A model generated the notes under the pieces. That model was not told the origin of the DNA. It worked only from the letters and a program-made list of their open reading frames with translations, and did no database searches. A stretch of 64,000 nucleotides of DNA, taken from positions 744,001 through 808,000 of the forward strand of contig NZ_JTDI01000003.1 of NCBI RefSeq assembly GCF_000802225.1, written 5' to 3'. The position numbers and the translations under genes are program-made. Shown here piece after piece: positions 17,527 through 27,932 of this stretch. Origin of the DNA: Novosphingobium malaysiense (GTDB taxonomy: Bacteria > Pseudomonadota > Alphaproteobacteria > Sphingomonadales > Sphingomonadaceae). The number at the start of each line of letters is the position of its first letter. Positions within the stretch are counted from its first letter, which is position 1.

Positions 17527-18473
17527 CCACCGAACTCGCCTTCATCGCCGCTCTGCGCGCGCTGGCCGGGACGCCAGAGGCGCGCGGGCTGATGGACGAT
17601 GCAGCAGTGCTGGAGATCGGTGGCGAGAAGCTGGTGCTGACGCTCGATACCATGGTCGAGAGCGTCCATTTCCTGCCCGACGATCCGCCCGAGGACATCG
17701 CCTGGAAACTGGTGGCGGTGAATGCCTCGGACGTGTCCGCCAAGGGCGCCGAGCCGCTGGGCTGCCTCTATTCGCATGCGCTGGGCGAGGAGAGCTGGGA
17801 CGAGTCCTTCGTCGCCGGGCTGGCTGCTGCCTGCGCGCACTTCCGCATGCCCTTGCTGGGCGGCGACACGGTGCGGATGCCCGAAGGAGCGCCGCGCAGT
17901 TTTTCGCTAACCGCGCTCGGCCGTGCCCACGGGCCGGTGCCCTCACGCGGCGGCGCGCAACCGGGCGACCGCGTCTGGGTCAGCGGCACGATCGGTGATT
18001 CCGGCCTGGGCCTCGCCGCCCTGACCGGGCGGGGAGCCGATGGCGAGGCCGCGGAGTGGCTTGCAGCTCGTTACCGCCGCCCGTCCCCGGACACACCGCT
18101 CGGTCCCGCTCTTGCGCCATGGGTGACGGCTATGATGGATGTATCGGACGGCCTGCTGATCGACGGCCAACGCATGGCCGAAGCCAGTGGCATCGCAATG
18201 ACGATGAGCGCCGACTCCGTGCCGCTCTCCGACGCCTTCCGCGAGATCGCCGGCGATGAACTGGCCGCCCGGCTCGCGGCGATGACGGCCGGAGACGATT
18301 ACTGCCTGCTCTTCACCGCTCCGCCCGAACATACCGCCCGGATCAGGGAGACCGCCGCCGGCCTTGGGTGCGAAGTCAATGCAATCGGTCGCATCTCTGC
18401 AGGAACAGGGCTGAGCCTCGTCCACAAGGGCGTTTCGGTGCCATTGCCCGACGATCTCGGTTACCGCCACTAA
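17523..18473 (+). CDS. thiL: Thiamine-phosphate kinase
   Basis: Phosphorylates thiamine phosphate to the active diphosphate. 316 aa, PurM-like fold. Motifs: MDDAAVLEIGGEKLVLTLD (Mg/ATP site), VNASDVSAKGAEPL, LLGGDTVRMPEG, MMDVSDGLLIDGQRMAEASG and TAGDDYCLLFT. The start overlaps the stop of the DUF559 gene. No other thiamine gene or TPP riboswitch was seen nearby. Confidence 0.95.
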   Translation: MTTELAFIAALRALAGTPEARGLMDDAAVLEIGGEKLVLTLDTMVESVHFLPDDPPEDIAWKLVAVNASDVSAKGAEPLGCLYSHALGEESWDESFVAGLAAACAHFRMPLLGGDTVRMPEGAPRSFSLTALGRAHGPVPSRGGAQPGDRVWVSGTIGDSGLGLAALTGRGADGEAAEWLAARYRRPSPDTPLGPALAPWVTAMMDVSDGLLIDGQRMAEASGIAMTMSADSVPLSDAFREIAGDELAARLAAMTAGDDYCLLFTAPPEHTARIRETAAGLGCEVNAIGRISAGTGLSLVHKGVSVPLPDDLGYRH

Positions 18474-18630
18474 GCGCCGGTTCGCCTTGTCATCACGGCC
18501 GAACGCGACACGTGGATGCGTAAAACGCAATTTAGCCGCTTGCCAGTCATAGGGCTTGTCTATAGCCCTTTCGCCTTCGAACGGGAAAACTCGTCGAAAT
18601 AGCGAAAACATATTGGGAAGGGGGCGTTAC

Positions 18631-20724
18631 GTGAATCTAGTCACGATCGCAATTATCCTGGGACTGCTGGCCATTGTCTATGGCTTCGTAACCAGCCGCC
18701 AGGTGCTCGGCTCGCCAGCCGGCAATGAGAAAATGCAGGAAATCGCAGGAGCCATCCAGGAAGGCGCACAGGCCTATCTGAAGCGGCAGTATTCCACCAT
18801 CGCCATGGTCGGCGTGGTCGTCGCCGTGATCATCGCGGTGACGCTGGGCGCGATCTCGGCTGTCGGATTCGTCATCGGCGCAATCCTTTCGGGCGTCGCC
18901 GGCTTCATCGGCATGAACATTTCCGTCCGCGCCAACGTGCGAACGGCCGCCGCTGCCCAGACCGGGCTGCAACAGGGCCTGACGCTCGCGTTTCGCGCCG
19001 GCGCCATCACCGGCATGCTCGTCGCCGGCCTCGCGCTCCTCGCAATCGCGGTTTTCTACTGGTACCTTATCGGTCCCGCAGGCCACACCGTGGGCGGCGA
19101 GGATCGCACCGTTGTGCAGGCCCTGACCGCCCTCGCCTTCGGCGCTTCGCTCATTTCGATATTCGCGCGTCTCGGCGGCGGCATCTTCACCAAGGCCGCA
19201 GACGTCGGCGCCGACCTCGTCGGCAAGGTCGAGGCCGGCATTCCCGAGGACGATCCGCGCAACCCGGCCGTGATCGCCGACAACGTGGGTGACAATGTCG
19301 GAGACTGCGCCGGCATGGCTGCCGACCTGTTCGAGACCTATGTCGTGACTGTCGGTGCCACCATGGTGCTGACCGCACTGCTGCTGAAGGGCGCGGACAA
19401 CCTGATGTCGATGATGGCGCTGCCGCTGCTGATCGGCGGCGTGTGCATCGTCACGTCCATCATCGGGACCTATTTTGTCCGTCTGGGCAAGTCGAACTCG
19501 ATCATGGGCGCCATGTACAAGGGCTTCCTGGTGACGGCAGTCCTTTCCATCCCGGCCATCTGGTTCGCCATGCAATATGCCCTCGGCAGCATGGAGGCCC
19601 CGATCGCGGGTGCGGACTTCAACGGCCGTGTGCTGTTCTACTGCACCCTTCTCGGACTGATCATTACCGGGCTGATCATCTGGATCACCGAGTACTACAC
19701 CGGTACCGAGTTCCGCCCGGTCAAGTCGATCGCCAAGGCATCGATCACCGGCCACGGAACCAACGTGATCCAGGGTCTTGCCATAAGCCTCGAAGCGACC
19801 GCCCTGCCCGCGCTGGTCATCGTTGCCGGCATCGTGGCGGCCTTCCAGTTCGCCGGGTTGCTCGGCATCGCCTATGCGGTGACCGCAATGCTGGCGCTTG
19901 CCGGTATGGTCGTGGCCCTCGATGCCTACGGCCCGGTCACGGACAACGCAGGCGGCATTGCCGAAATGGCCGGTCTCGACGATGCGGTCCGCGAAAAGAC
20001 CGACGCGCTCGATGCCGTCGGCAACACCACCAAGGCCGTGACCAAGGGCTATGCCATCGGATCGGCCGCGCTTGGCGCGCTGGTGCTGTTCGCCGCCTAT
20101 ACGACCGACCTCAGGGAGTTCTTCCCGGGCTTGAGCGTCAACTTCAGCCTCGAGAACCCCTACGTGATCGTCGGCCTGTTGCTCGGCGCGCTCCTGCCGT
20201 ACCTCTTCGGTGCCATGGGCATGACGGCGGTCGGTCGCGCTGCCGGCGACGTGGTGGTCGACGTGCGTGACCAGTTCGCGGCCGATCCCGGCATCATGGC
20301 AGGAACCTCAAAGCCGAACTACGCCAAGACCGTGGACCTCGTCACCAAGGCCGCGATCAAGGAAATGATCGTGCCTTCGCTGCTACCGGTGCTGGCGCCG
20401 ATCGTCGTCTATTACGTGATCTCCGCCGTGGCGGGATCGGAAAACGGCTTTGCAGCGCTCGGTGCCCTGCTCCTTGGCGTGATCGTCGGCGGCCTGTTCG
20501 TCGCCATCTCGATGACTTCGGGCGGCGGTGCATGGGACAATGCGAAGAAATACATCGAGGACGGCAACCACGGCGGCAAGGGCTCCGAAGCCCACAAGGC
20601 CGCGGTGACCGGCGATACCGTGGGCGATCCCTACAAGGACACCGCGGGGCCGGCCGTGAACCCGATGATCAAGATCACCAATATCGTCGCCCTGCTGCTT
20701 CTGGCAGCCATGGCGGCGGGTTGA
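18631..20724 (+). CDS. hppA: K+-independent H+-translocating membrane pyrophosphatase
   Basis: Couples pyrophosphate hydrolysis to proton export across the inner membrane. Start GTG 18631 follows a strong GGGAAGGGGG site; an ATG at 18556 would prepend a non-conserved segment. 697 aa with about 15-16 membrane segments. The PPi site [19 protein letters not shown] lies at about residues 216-234. Lys468 in [16 protein letters not shown] occupies the position that distinguishes K+-independent (Lys) from K+-dependent (Ala) enzymes. Monocistronic, ending at a clear terminator. Confidence 0.96.
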   Translation: MNLVTIAIILGLLAIVYGFVTSRQVLGSPAGNEKMQEIAGAIQEGAQAYLKRQYSTIAMVGVVVAVIIAVTLGAISAVGFVIGAILSGVAGFIGMNISVRANVRTAAAAQTGLQQGLTLAFRAGAITGMLVAGLALLAIAVFYWYLIGPAGHTVGGEDRTVVQALTALAFGASLISIFARLGGGIFTKAADVGADLVGKVEAGIPEDDPRNPAVIADNVGDNVGDCAGMAADLFETYVVTVGATMVLTALLLKGADNLMSMMALPLLIGGVCIVTSIIGTYFVRLGKSNSIMGAMYKGFLVTAVLSIPAIWFAMQYALGSMEAPIAGADFNGRVLFYCTLLGLIITGLIIWITEYYTGTEFRPVKSIAKASITGHGTNVIQGLAISLEATALPALVIVAGIVAAFQFAGLLGIAYAVTAMLALAGMVVALDAYGPVTDNAGGIAEMAGLDDAVREKTDALDAVGNTTKAVTKGYAIGSAALGALVLFAAYTTDLREFFPGLSVNFSLENPYVIVGLLLGALLPYLFGAMGMTAVGRAAGDVVVDVRDQFAADPGIMAGTSKPNYAKTVDLVTKAAIKEMIVPSLLPVLAPIVVYYVISAVAGSENGFAALGALLLGVIVGGLFVAISMTSGGGAWDNAKKYIEDGNHGGKGSEAHKAAVTGDTVGDPYKDTAGPAVNPMIKITNIVALLLLAAMAAG

Positions 20725-20752
20725 TAAGAGCCTGACGGCTTAAACTTGCAAT

Positions 20753-20787
20753 GGCCCCGCCGGCCCACGCCGGCGGGGCCTCTTTTT
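20753..20787 (+). terminator. Intrinsic terminator of hppA
   Basis: A perfect 12-bp inverted repeat GGCCCCGCCGGC / GCCGGCGGGGCC with a 4-base loop (20753-20780) is followed directly by TCTTTTT. It is placed 28 bp after the hppA stop codon. Confidence 0.92.
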
Positions 20788-20898
20788 ATGCCGGCTGCGA
20801 ATGTGCCACCGGCCCGGTCCGCAGCGTTAGTAATTCCTTGATGGTTAACGCCTAGGCTTCCCAGGACGAATCCCGCCCCCAACCGGACAATTCGAAAC

Positions 20899-22068
20899 GT
20901 GGCAAGCAAGGCAAAGGACGTAGAGCCCAAGCCTTCGGTAACGCATTCCGAAGGCCACCTGGCACGCCCGTCTTTCTGCCGCATCCGGAATGTGCCCTGG
21001 CGCACGCTCGAAAACGAAGTGGAGGCGTGGGACAACCTGGCTCGCACCGCCAGCGAACCCAATCCGTTCTTCGAAAGCTGGTACCTTTTGCCTTCGCTGC
21101 GCAACATGCCCGAGACCGAGACGATCGAGGTACTTCGCTTCGAACGGGACGGCGAGCTCGCCGGCATTCTTCCGGTCGCGCGGTCCAGCAGATACTACCG
21201 TTGGCCGGTCCCTCACCTCACGAACTGGCTGCATGCCAACACGTTTTGCGGAGTGCCGCTGGTTGCGCGCGGCTGCGAAGTGCCGTTCTGGCAGGCCGTC
21301 CTGGACTGGGCCGACGAGGCGCCCGGTGCCGCGCTGTTCCTGCACTTGCGCAGGATCGTACTCGGAGGCCCGATGCACACCGCACTCGAAGGCCTCGGAG
21401 CCTGCGTCGGGCGCCGGATCGAGATCGTCCATCAGGAAGCGCGCGCGATGCTCGCATCCAGCCTTTCTTCGCAAGCCTATCTGGAAGCCTCGCTACCCGG
21501 TAAGAAGCGCAAAGAACTGCGCCGCCAGGCGAAACGCCTCGCTGACCAAGGCGACGTCCGCTTCGAACGCCGTACCGACGCAGACGAGGTCGATGACTGG
21601 TGTTCCCGTTTCCTCGCGCTGGAAGCGGCCGGCTGGAAGGGCGCGGCCGGATCCTCGCTCGCCAGCGACGAGAGCACCACACGCCTGTTCCGCGAAAGCC
21701 TTGCCGGGGCCGCGGGGCGCGGGAAACTGGAACGGCTTACGCTGTGGCTCGACGACAGGCCGCTTGCCATGCTGGCGACGTTCCTTACGCCGCCGGGCGC
21801 CTTTTCCTACAAGACCGCCTTCGACGAGACTTTCGCTCGCTTCTCCCCCGGCGTGCTTCTGCAACGCGAAAACCTCGCCGTGCTGGACCGCCCGGAGATC
21901 GCCTGGAGCGACAGCTGCGCTGCAGCAGACCATCCCATGATCGACCACCTCTGGCGCGAACGACGGGCCGTGGGCTCTCTGTCCGTTGCCATCGGCGGCA
22001 CGCTGCGCCGGTCGCTGTTCAATTGCCTCGTGAAGTCGGAACTGTCCCGCTCTACTGCGCGACGGTAA
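20899..22068 (+). CDS. BioF2-like GNAT acetyltransferase (CelD/FemAB-like)
   Basis: A 389-aa protein of the Acetyltransf_6 type. Features: NPFFESWYLLPSLR near residue 55, the helical KKRKELRRQAKRLADQGDVRFE (about 198-220), LEAAGWKGAAGSSLA, and the FSYKTAFDETFARFSPG acceptor region typical of FemAB/CelD-like enzymes, which transfer acyl or aminoacyl groups in envelope or polysaccharide biosynthesis. The start is GTG 20899; its ribosome site is weak. No polysaccharide genes adjoin it, so the role is open. Confidence 0.8.
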   Translation: MASKAKDVEPKPSVTHSEGHLARPSFCRIRNVPWRTLENEVEAWDNLARTASEPNPFFESWYLLPSLRNMPETETIEVLRFERDGELAGILPVARSSRYYRWPVPHLTNWLHANTFCGVPLVARGCEVPFWQAVLDWADEAPGAALFLHLRRIVLGGPMHTALEGLGACVGRRIEIVHQEARAMLASSLSSQAYLEASLPGKKRKELRRQAKRLADQGDVRFERRTDADEVDDWCSRFLALEAAGWKGAAGSSLASDESTTRLFRESLAGAAGRGKLERLTLWLDDRPLAMLATFLTPPGAFSYKTAFDETFARFSPGVLLQRENLAVLDRPEIAWSDSCAAADHPMIDHLWRERRAVGSLSVAIGGTLRRSLFNCLVKSELSRSTARR

Positions 22069-22266
22069 ATTGCGATCACCGTGCAACTCCGATTATTTGC
22101 ACGACATCCATTCGTTTAATTTGCTCCGGTTGCTCTTTATTTAATAATATAGTAACCCTGTTCACTCGGAAGGCTGGGAGAGCACAATCACATAATTTCT
22201 ATCTGCCATCTTTCGGTGCGGCTCGAACGCGCCGCAAATTGCGTTCGGCATAACAGGAGAGAGAAG

Positions 22267-22704
22267 ATGCGGTACGGCAAACTTATCTTCATGGCGCTGA
22301 GCCTCGTAGCAGCACCGGCACTTGCCCAGGACGAAGGCCCTTCTTACGACAAGGGACCGGTTTGGAATTTCGGACAGATCCAAACTGTCGACGGGCACTT
22401 CGAAGACTATATGAAGTGGCTCGCCGGCCCGTGGAAGGAGCAGCAGGAAGCCCTGAAGAAGGCCGGCTACATCTCGGACTACAAGGTTCTCCTCGTCACC
22501 GATCCCCGCAAGGGCGAACCGGACATCATTCTCGCTACCGAATATCCCAACATGGCGGCCTTCGATCGGTCGACCGACGAGGAATTCGCCATGGGCCAGA
22601 AGATCTGGGGTTCGATGAGCCAGGCCAACAAGGAGCAGGCCGCACGCAGCGAAATTCGCACGGTCCAGGGGGACATGATGCTGCGCGAGGTTACGCTCAA
22701 GTAG
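22267..22704 (+). CDS. Secreted hypothetical protein
   Basis: A 145-aa protein with a Sec signal peptide (MRYGKLIFMALSLVAAPALAQ, cleavage after ALA about residue 20). The mature part of about 125 aa has FGQIQTVDGHFEDYMKWLAGPW and IILATEYPNMAAFD, reminiscent of a small dimeric alpha/beta-barrel protein, but I recognise no named family. CAGGAGAGAG precedes the ATG. It stands alone, convergent with uvrC. Confidence 0.75.
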   Translation: MRYGKLIFMALSLVAAPALAQDEGPSYDKGPVWNFGQIQTVDGHFEDYMKWLAGPWKEQQEALKKAGYISDYKVLLVTDPRKGEPDIILATEYPNMAAFDRSTDEEFAMGQKIWGSMSQANKEQAARSEIRTVQGDMMLREVTLK

Positions 22705-22761
22705 CGGCCGCCACGAACTCGCGGGCGTGCCAGTAATCGCACGTCCGTGCCGGCGATCCAC

Positions 22762-24705
22762 TTACCCGCCGGGATGGTAGAAATCGTAGATGGTCTGCGC
22801 CACTGCGGCGCTGACGCCAGGCGCGCGCTGCAGGTCTTCGAGGCTTGCGGCGCGCACTTTTCCGGCGGTGCCGAAATGCAGCAGTAGCGCCCGCTTGCGC
22901 GCGGGGCCGATGCCGGGGATCTCATCGAGCGGGCTTGCCGTGATCGCGCGGCTGCGCTTGGCGCGGTGGGCGCCGATGGCGTAGCGATGGACTTCGTCGC
23001 GCAGGCGCTGGAGGTGGAACAGCAGCGGTGAATTCACCGGCAGCATCTTTTCGCGACCATCGGGAAAATGGAACACCTCGCGTCCCTCGCGGCCATGGTG
23101 CGGGCCCTTGGCAATGGCGATCAGCGGCACGTCCTCGATGCCCAGCTCTTCCAGCGCATCCTTCACCGCGTTCATCTGCCCCTTGCCGCCGTCGATCAGC
23201 ACGAGATCGGGCCATGTGCCGCTTTCGCGCTCCGGGTCTTCCTCCTGCGCGCGGCCGAAGCGGCGGGTCATCACTTCGCGCATCATGCCGAAGTCGTCGT
23301 CGGTTCGCGCGGTCTTGATGTTGAACTTGCGGTACTGGTTCTTGATGAAGCCCTCGGGCCCCGCGACGACCATCGCGCCCAGCGCCTTGCTGCCCTGGAT
23401 ATGCGAGTTGTCGTAGACTTCGATCCGCTGCGGGACTTCGGGCAGCTCGAGGAACTCGGCCATCTCGCGCATGACCTTCGCCTGCGTGCCGCGCTCCGCC
23501 AGTCGGCGCTCGAGCGCTTCCACGGCATTGCGGGTGGCCTGCTCCATCAGGCGCTTGCGCGAGCCGCGCTGGGGAACCGAGATCTCGACCTTGCCCCCTG
23601 CCCCTTCGCGGAACGCCTCGGCCAGTAGCTCGCGCTCGGGCAAGTCGCGGTCAACCAGGATAGTCCGCGCGGGCGGCACTTCCTCGTAGAACTGGGTGAG
23701 GAAGCTCTGCAGCACGTCTTCCTCGCTCAGGCCCTCGGTATGGGTGGGGAAGAACGCGCGGTGCCCCCAGTTCTGCCCGCCGCGAATGAAGAAGGCCTGC
23801 ACGCCGATGTGCCCGCCCTTGGCCGCCATCGCGAAGATGTCGGCATTGTCGAGCCCTTCGGCGTTGATCGCCTGACTGCCCTGAATGAAGGTCGCCGCGC
23901 GCAGGCGGTCGCGCAGCATGGCGGCGCGTTCGAAGTCGAGCGCTTCGGCCGCCTCGGCCATCTGCGCCTCGATCTTGCGCTGCACCGCGCTGGACTTGCC
24001 GCCGAGGAAGTCCTTCGCCTCCTGCACCAGTTCGGCATAGCCTTGCTTGTCGATCCGATCGACGCAGGGCGCCGAGCAGCGCTTGATCTGGTAGAGCAGG
24101 CACGGCCGGTCGCGCCGCGAGAAGAAACTGTCGGTGCAGCTGCGCAGCAGGAACAGCTTCTGCAGCGCGTTGATCGTGGTGTTCACCGATCCGGCGCTGG
24201 CGAAGGGGCCATAGTAGTTGCCCTTCGCCTTGCGCGCGCCGCGGTGCTTCATGATGCGCGGAAAGTCATTGTCCGCCCGCAGCAGGATGAACGGGAACGA
24301 TTTGTCGTCGCGCAGCAGCACGTTGTAAGGAGGGCGGAAGCGCTTGATGAGCTGCGCTTCGAGCAGCAGCGCTTCCGCTTCCGAATTGGTTGTGACGATC
24401 GTCATCGAGCGCGTCTGGCTGACCATGCGCTGCAAGCGGATCGGCAGCTTGTCCCACTGCACGTAGTTGGCCACGCGATTGCGCAGAACCCGCGCCTTGC
24501 CGACGTAGAGCACATCGCCGCGCGCATCCTGCATGCGGTAGACACCGGGCCGCGTCGGCAGTGTGCGCACGGTGTCGCGGATCACTTCGGCGCCGGCCTG
24601 CAGATCGGGCTTGTCCGATCCGCGCACGGTATAGGTCGCCCGCTCCTCGTTGAAGCGTTCGAGGCCCTTGGGGTGATCAGGAGTGCCGGCAGGAGTACGC
24701 GCCAT
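22762..24705 (-). CDS. uvrC: UvrABC excinuclease subunit C
   Basis: Makes both incisions in nucleotide excision repair. From ATG 24705 (MARTPAGTPDHP) the protein is 647 aa; an upstream start at 24759 is less typical. Order: GIY-YIG domain (RPGVYRMQDARGDVLYVGKA), UVR motif (AEALDFERAAMLRDRLRA), the RNase H-like C-terminal nuclease (YDNSHIQGSKALGAMVV ... DLVLIDGGKGQMNA), and tandem helix-hairpin-helices at the end (IPGIGPARKRALL). It lies 56 bp downstream of the TonB receptor on the same strand. Confidence 0.96.
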   Translation of the reverse strand: MARTPAGTPDHPKGLERFNEERATYTVRGSDKPDLQAGAEVIRDTVRTLPTRPGVYRMQDARGDVLYVGKARVLRNRVANYVQWDKLPIRLQRMVSQTRSMTIVTTNSEAEALLLEAQLIKRFRPPYNVLLRDDKSFPFILLRADNDFPRIMKHRGARKAKGNYYGPFASAGSVNTTINALQKLFLLRSCTDSFFSRRDRPCLLYQIKRCSAPCVDRIDKQGYAELVQEAKDFLGGKSSAVQRKIEAQMAEAAEALDFERAAMLRDRLRAATFIQGSQAINAEGLDNADIFAMAAKGGHIGVQAFFIRGGQNWGHRAFFPTHTEGLSEEDVLQSFLTQFYEEVPPARTILVDRDLPERELLAEAFREGAGGKVEISVPQRGSRKRLMEQATRNAVEALERRLAERGTQAKVMREMAEFLELPEVPQRIEVYDNSHIQGSKALGAMVVAGPEGFIKNQYRKFNIKTARTDDDFGMMREVMTRRFGRAQEEDPERESGTWPDLVLIDGGKGQMNAVKDALEELGIEDVPLIAIAKGPHHGREGREVFHFPDGREKMLPVNSPLLFHLQRLRDEVHRYAIGAHRAKRSRAITASPLDEIPGIGPARKRALLLHFGTAGKVRAASLEDLQRAPGVSAAVAQTIYDFYHPGG

Positions 24706-24761
24706 GCCCGTGCAGATAGGACATGAGGCGCGGGTTCGGTAGCCCCGCGCCGCGATCATCC

Positions 24762-27515
24762 TCAGAACATCTTGCGGATATCGATGCCCACGACGCGCCC
24801 CTGCGGTTCGCGAAAGGCGGCCTGATAGGCGATCGGCACCAGGCCGTTCTCGTCGGTGACCTTCTGGCGGGAATCGAAGAGGTTATCGACAGTGAACGCG
24901 ACACGCGCGCCCTTCAGAAACGGCACTTTCGCCACCAGATTCTCGTTGCGGCCAAGGTCGGCGAAGAGCCGCAGGTCGACGAGCATCGTACTGCCGAAAC
25001 GCAAGTCCGAACTGCCTGGGAGGCCGGTTCCGTTGACGCGGGCCGGGGCATCCCACTCGGCCTTCATGCGCAGGCCATAGCCATTGGCGAATACGCCGCC
25101 CGATGCCTCGATCGCGTGGCGCGGCACCCCGCCCGTCGACAGTGCATCCCCATCGAGTTCGTCCAGCACCGGCACGCCCTGGGCAATGCGCACCGTCTCG
25201 GAGAAGCGCCAGGTATGATAGACCGAAAGATACCAGCGCCCGCCGCGCCTTCCACGCCCGAACCTTGCGGCCGGGCCACGCGAAGAGCGGCTGCGTGCGG
25301 CCGATTCCCCACCGGCTTGACCGCCACTGCTGCCGTCGGCCCTGCAGACCCGCATCTTGAACTGCGCGAGCCGGTCCGGATCGATTTTGCCATCCGGTCC
25401 CATGAGGCGTTCCCGCAGTCGCTCGGGCAAGGTCGCCGGATCAGGCGCGGCGTCGCCGCTGCACAACTGCTTGCGCAGCGCTTCGAAACGCGACGGGTCG
25501 TAACCGGACCGGTTGGAAGCTCCCGTTTGCGCCGATCGAGGCGTAGAATTTCGCCCCCCGCCACCAGAGCGGCCTTGGGAAGACCGATTGCCGCCGCCGA
25601 TATTGCCGGAAACGTTGAAGCCCCAGCGCATCCGCGAACTGGCAACCCGATCGTACGTCACAGCGCGGCGATCCAGCGCGATCAGGTTTCCGGCAGCATC
25701 GCGGATCACGCGGCCGGGAAAAGCCGTCTCCACGGCAGGCGTGAACAGCGGGAACGATTCCGTGACATTGTCCGACCGGTTGCGGAAATACTCCACCAGC
25801 AGGTTGGCCCGGTCGAGGAACGGCAACTGCCATGTCGCCGAGAGCTTGATGTCGCGCTGCTTCTCCTTGACCAGGTCCGGGTTTCCGCCGCTGATCGTGG
25901 TGACCAGTGCAGTCGTTCCGTTGGCGAAGTCATAGATCGGCACGTTGTAGTTGAACACGGTCGGCGAGCCGAGCTGCGCCAGAGACGGTGCCGCCTCGTC
26001 GACGAGGTAGCTGGCCTGTAACGTCAGCTTTTCGGTGGGCGACCAGGTCAGCCCGGCGCTCCAGTCGGTCAGCGTTCCGAAGTCGGAAAGGTGGTTGAGC
26101 CCTCCGCTCAGATTCAGCGTCAGGTCGCCGATGGCGCCGAGGACATCCTCATCCTTGCTGGTGAGCGGCAGAGCGAGGTTCAAGCCACCTTGCACGTCGC
26201 CGCGCTTGAGATCGACGGTGCCGGGCGTGTTGCGGCTGTCGTCGCTGCGGGTGTTCGTGAAGTCGTACCCGCCCTTCACGGTCAGGTTGGCATCGCCGGC
26301 CGGCATCCGGAACGGGGTACCGACGAGCGTGGCGAGGCTGGTGACTTCAAGCGCCCGGTTCCGCGCCGTGTCAACGCCTGCGCCCGGCACGAAAGGCAGT
26401 GCGCCGTCTATCGTCAGAACGCCGGCATCCACGGCCGATTGCAGGACGGAGGCGTCGCGGCGCCGGCCGACCTGGGTGGACGTATCGGTATGGCTCCCGT
26501 CGAGCGTCGCGCTGAACTCCCAGTCGCCAAGGTACTTGCTGAAACCCAGCCCGCCCTCGAAGGCATCGGTGATCACCCGGGTGGTGAGCGGATCGGGCAA
26601 CGTGCGCAACGCGCTATCGGCGCCATCCGTCAGCAGCACGGAATCGAGGCCGGAGAGAGATGTCTGCTGGGTGTGGGTGTAACCACCGCTGGCCGTGATC
26701 GAGCCGCCCAGCCCGTTCTCGCCCAGGCCCTGCGTCATCGTGCCTTCCAGAGACAGGTCGTAGTCGGAAGAGGCGAGGCTGCGGTAGCGTGCGGGATCGG
26801 GATCGCCAGCGACATCGGGCGTCGACGACGCTTCCTGCCGGACGTTGCGCTCGTTCTCGGTCAGCATCGTCGTCTGGACGATCTTGACCGAAAAGTTGTA
26901 GCGGCGCGGGCCGGACACATTGAACAGGCCGGTTTCCAGCTCGTAGTTGTCGTAGCCGCCGCGCGTGGGTCGATTGTATTCGCCCGCCCCGGTGATCGAC
27001 GCGAACTGGTCCTTGAGGATCATGTTCACCACCCGCTGGTTGGCCGGGTAGCCGAAGCGCAGCGCCACTTCCTCGGGCAGTATTTCCACCCGGCGGATCG
27101 CTTCGGGCGGCATGCGGCGCATCTCGCGCCAACTGGTGATGCGCTGGCCGTTGATCAGCATGACCGGCCGCCCGCCACCGCGCCCTCTTCCACTATTGGT
27201 CTGCGGAGAGATCGCCGCGATCAGTTCCTCGATGGAATTGGCCCCGTAAGCCTCAATGTCCTCTTCTTCGAGGATTTCGACCGGCTTTTGCGGCACCTCG
27301 ATGTGCCCCCTGATGCGCGGGGCGAGAACCAGGATCTCGTTGCCGTGAACTTCCAGCGGATCTTCCCCGTCCTCGTCCTCGCGAGAGGGAGCCGGGACTT
27401 CAGCCGCAAGAACAGGAACTGGTAGACATAGACAACCGGCAAGGCTTGCCAGGGACAAGGGACGCAATCGGATTCTCCGCCAAGAATATTCAATTCCCTT
27501 CCCAAAAACGCTCAT
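24762..27515 (-). CDS. TonB-dependent receptor-like protein with Gly/Arg-rich inserts
   Basis: 917 aa from ATG 27515. Signal peptide to about residue 38 (ends VPVLAA). The plug begins near VEILEEEDIEAYGANSIEELIAAI, then GRGRGGGRPVMLINGQR; an outer-membrane barrel ends in VGIDIRKMF with a terminal Phe. Two low-complexity segments (GGGNRSSQGRSGGGGR and RSRSSRGPAARFGRGRRGG, roughly residues 640-780) interrupt the barrel half and bracket a soluble-looking stretch. The ligand is unknown. It is divergent from infA and upstream of uvrC. Confidence 0.85.
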   Translation of the reverse strand: MSVFGKGIEYSWRRIRLRPLSLASLAGCLCLPVPVLAAEVPAPSREDEDGEDPLEVHGNEILVLAPRIRGHIEVPQKPVEILEEEDIEAYGANSIEELIAAISPQTNSGRGRGGGRPVMLINGQRITSWREMRRMPPEAIRRVEILPEEVALRFGYPANQRVVNMILKDQFASITGAGEYNRPTRGGYDNYELETGLFNVSGPRRYNFSVKIVQTTMLTENERNVRQEASSTPDVAGDPDPARYRSLASSDYDLSLEGTMTQGLGENGLGGSITASGGYTHTQQTSLSGLDSVLLTDGADSALRTLPDPLTTRVITDAFEGGLGFSKYLGDWEFSATLDGSHTDTSTQVGRRRDASVLQSAVDAGVLTIDGALPFVPGAGVDTARNRALEVTSLATLVGTPFRMPAGDANLTVKGGYDFTNTRSDDSRNTPGTVDLKRGDVQGGLNLALPLTSKDEDVLGAIGDLTLNLSGGLNHLSDFGTLTDWSAGLTWSPTEKLTLQASYLVDEAAPSLAQLGSPTVFNYNVPIYDFANGTTALVTTISGGNPDLVKEKQRDIKLSATWQLPFLDRANLLVEYFRNRSDNVTESFPLFTPAVETAFPGRVIRDAAGNLIALDRRAVTYDRVASSRMRWGFNVSGNIGGGNRSSQGRSGGGGRNSTPRSAQTGASNRSGYDPSRFEALRKQLCSGDAAPDPATLPERLRERLMGPDGKIDPDRLAQFKMRVCRADGSSGGQAGGESAARSRSSRGPAARFGRGRRGGRWYLSVYHTWRFSETVRIAQGVPVLDELDGDALSTGGVPRHAIEASGGVFANGYGLRMKAEWDAPARVNGTGLPGSSDLRFGSTMLVDLRLFADLGRNENLVAKVPFLKGARVAFTVDNLFDSRQKVTDENGLVPIAYQAAFREPQGRVVGIDIRKMF

Positions 27516-27667
27516 GCCGCCGCTGGTTTCGTGCCGCAATCTTCCGGAGGGTAACATTTTGTCGCAGAGGTATTGCAGAACGCTGAACTGCCAAGGCTTC
27601 CATTTTATCGCCGTGGTGGCTATGTCGCGCCGCGATGACACGACAGAAAAACGGACACTGATCGCCA

Positions 27668-27913
27668 ATGGCGAAAGAAGAACTCCTCGAGATGCGCGGA
27701 CGGGTGGTAGAACTACTGCCCAACGCCATGTTCCGCGTCGAACTGGAAAACGGCCATGAAATCCTCGGCCACACGGCAGGCAAGATGCGAAAGAACCGCA
27801 TCCGCGTGCTGGTGGGCGACGAAGTGCTCGTGGAGCTGACGCCCTACGACCTCACCAAGGGCCGTATCACTTATCGCTTCATGCCCGGTCGCGGTGGCCC
27901 CGGTCAGTACTGA
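27668..27913 (+). CDS. infA: Translation initiation factor IF-1
   Basis: Binds the 30S A site during initiation. 81 aa, an S1-like OB fold: [46 protein letters not shown] short Gly-rich tail (GRGGPGQY) makes it slightly longer than the 72-aa E. coli protein. First gene of a run with maf, an RNase E/G-like gene and yacG. Confidence 0.97.
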   Translation: MAKEELLEMRGRVVELLPNAMFRVELENGHEILGHTAGKMRKNRIRVLVGDEVLVELTPYDLTKGRITYRFMPGRGGPGQY

Positions 27914-27932
27914 AGCCCCGTCCGCCGACGCG

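Noticed and set aside
18637..19755. A 372-aa minus-strand frame within hppA
   Set aside because: Antisense to the pyrophosphatase; it is full of His/Asp/Arg and lacks any domain signature.
27894..27932. Upstream GTG start for maf overlapping infA
   Set aside because: The added residues are not conserved in Maf proteins, and no ribosome site favours it; kept as an alternative only.
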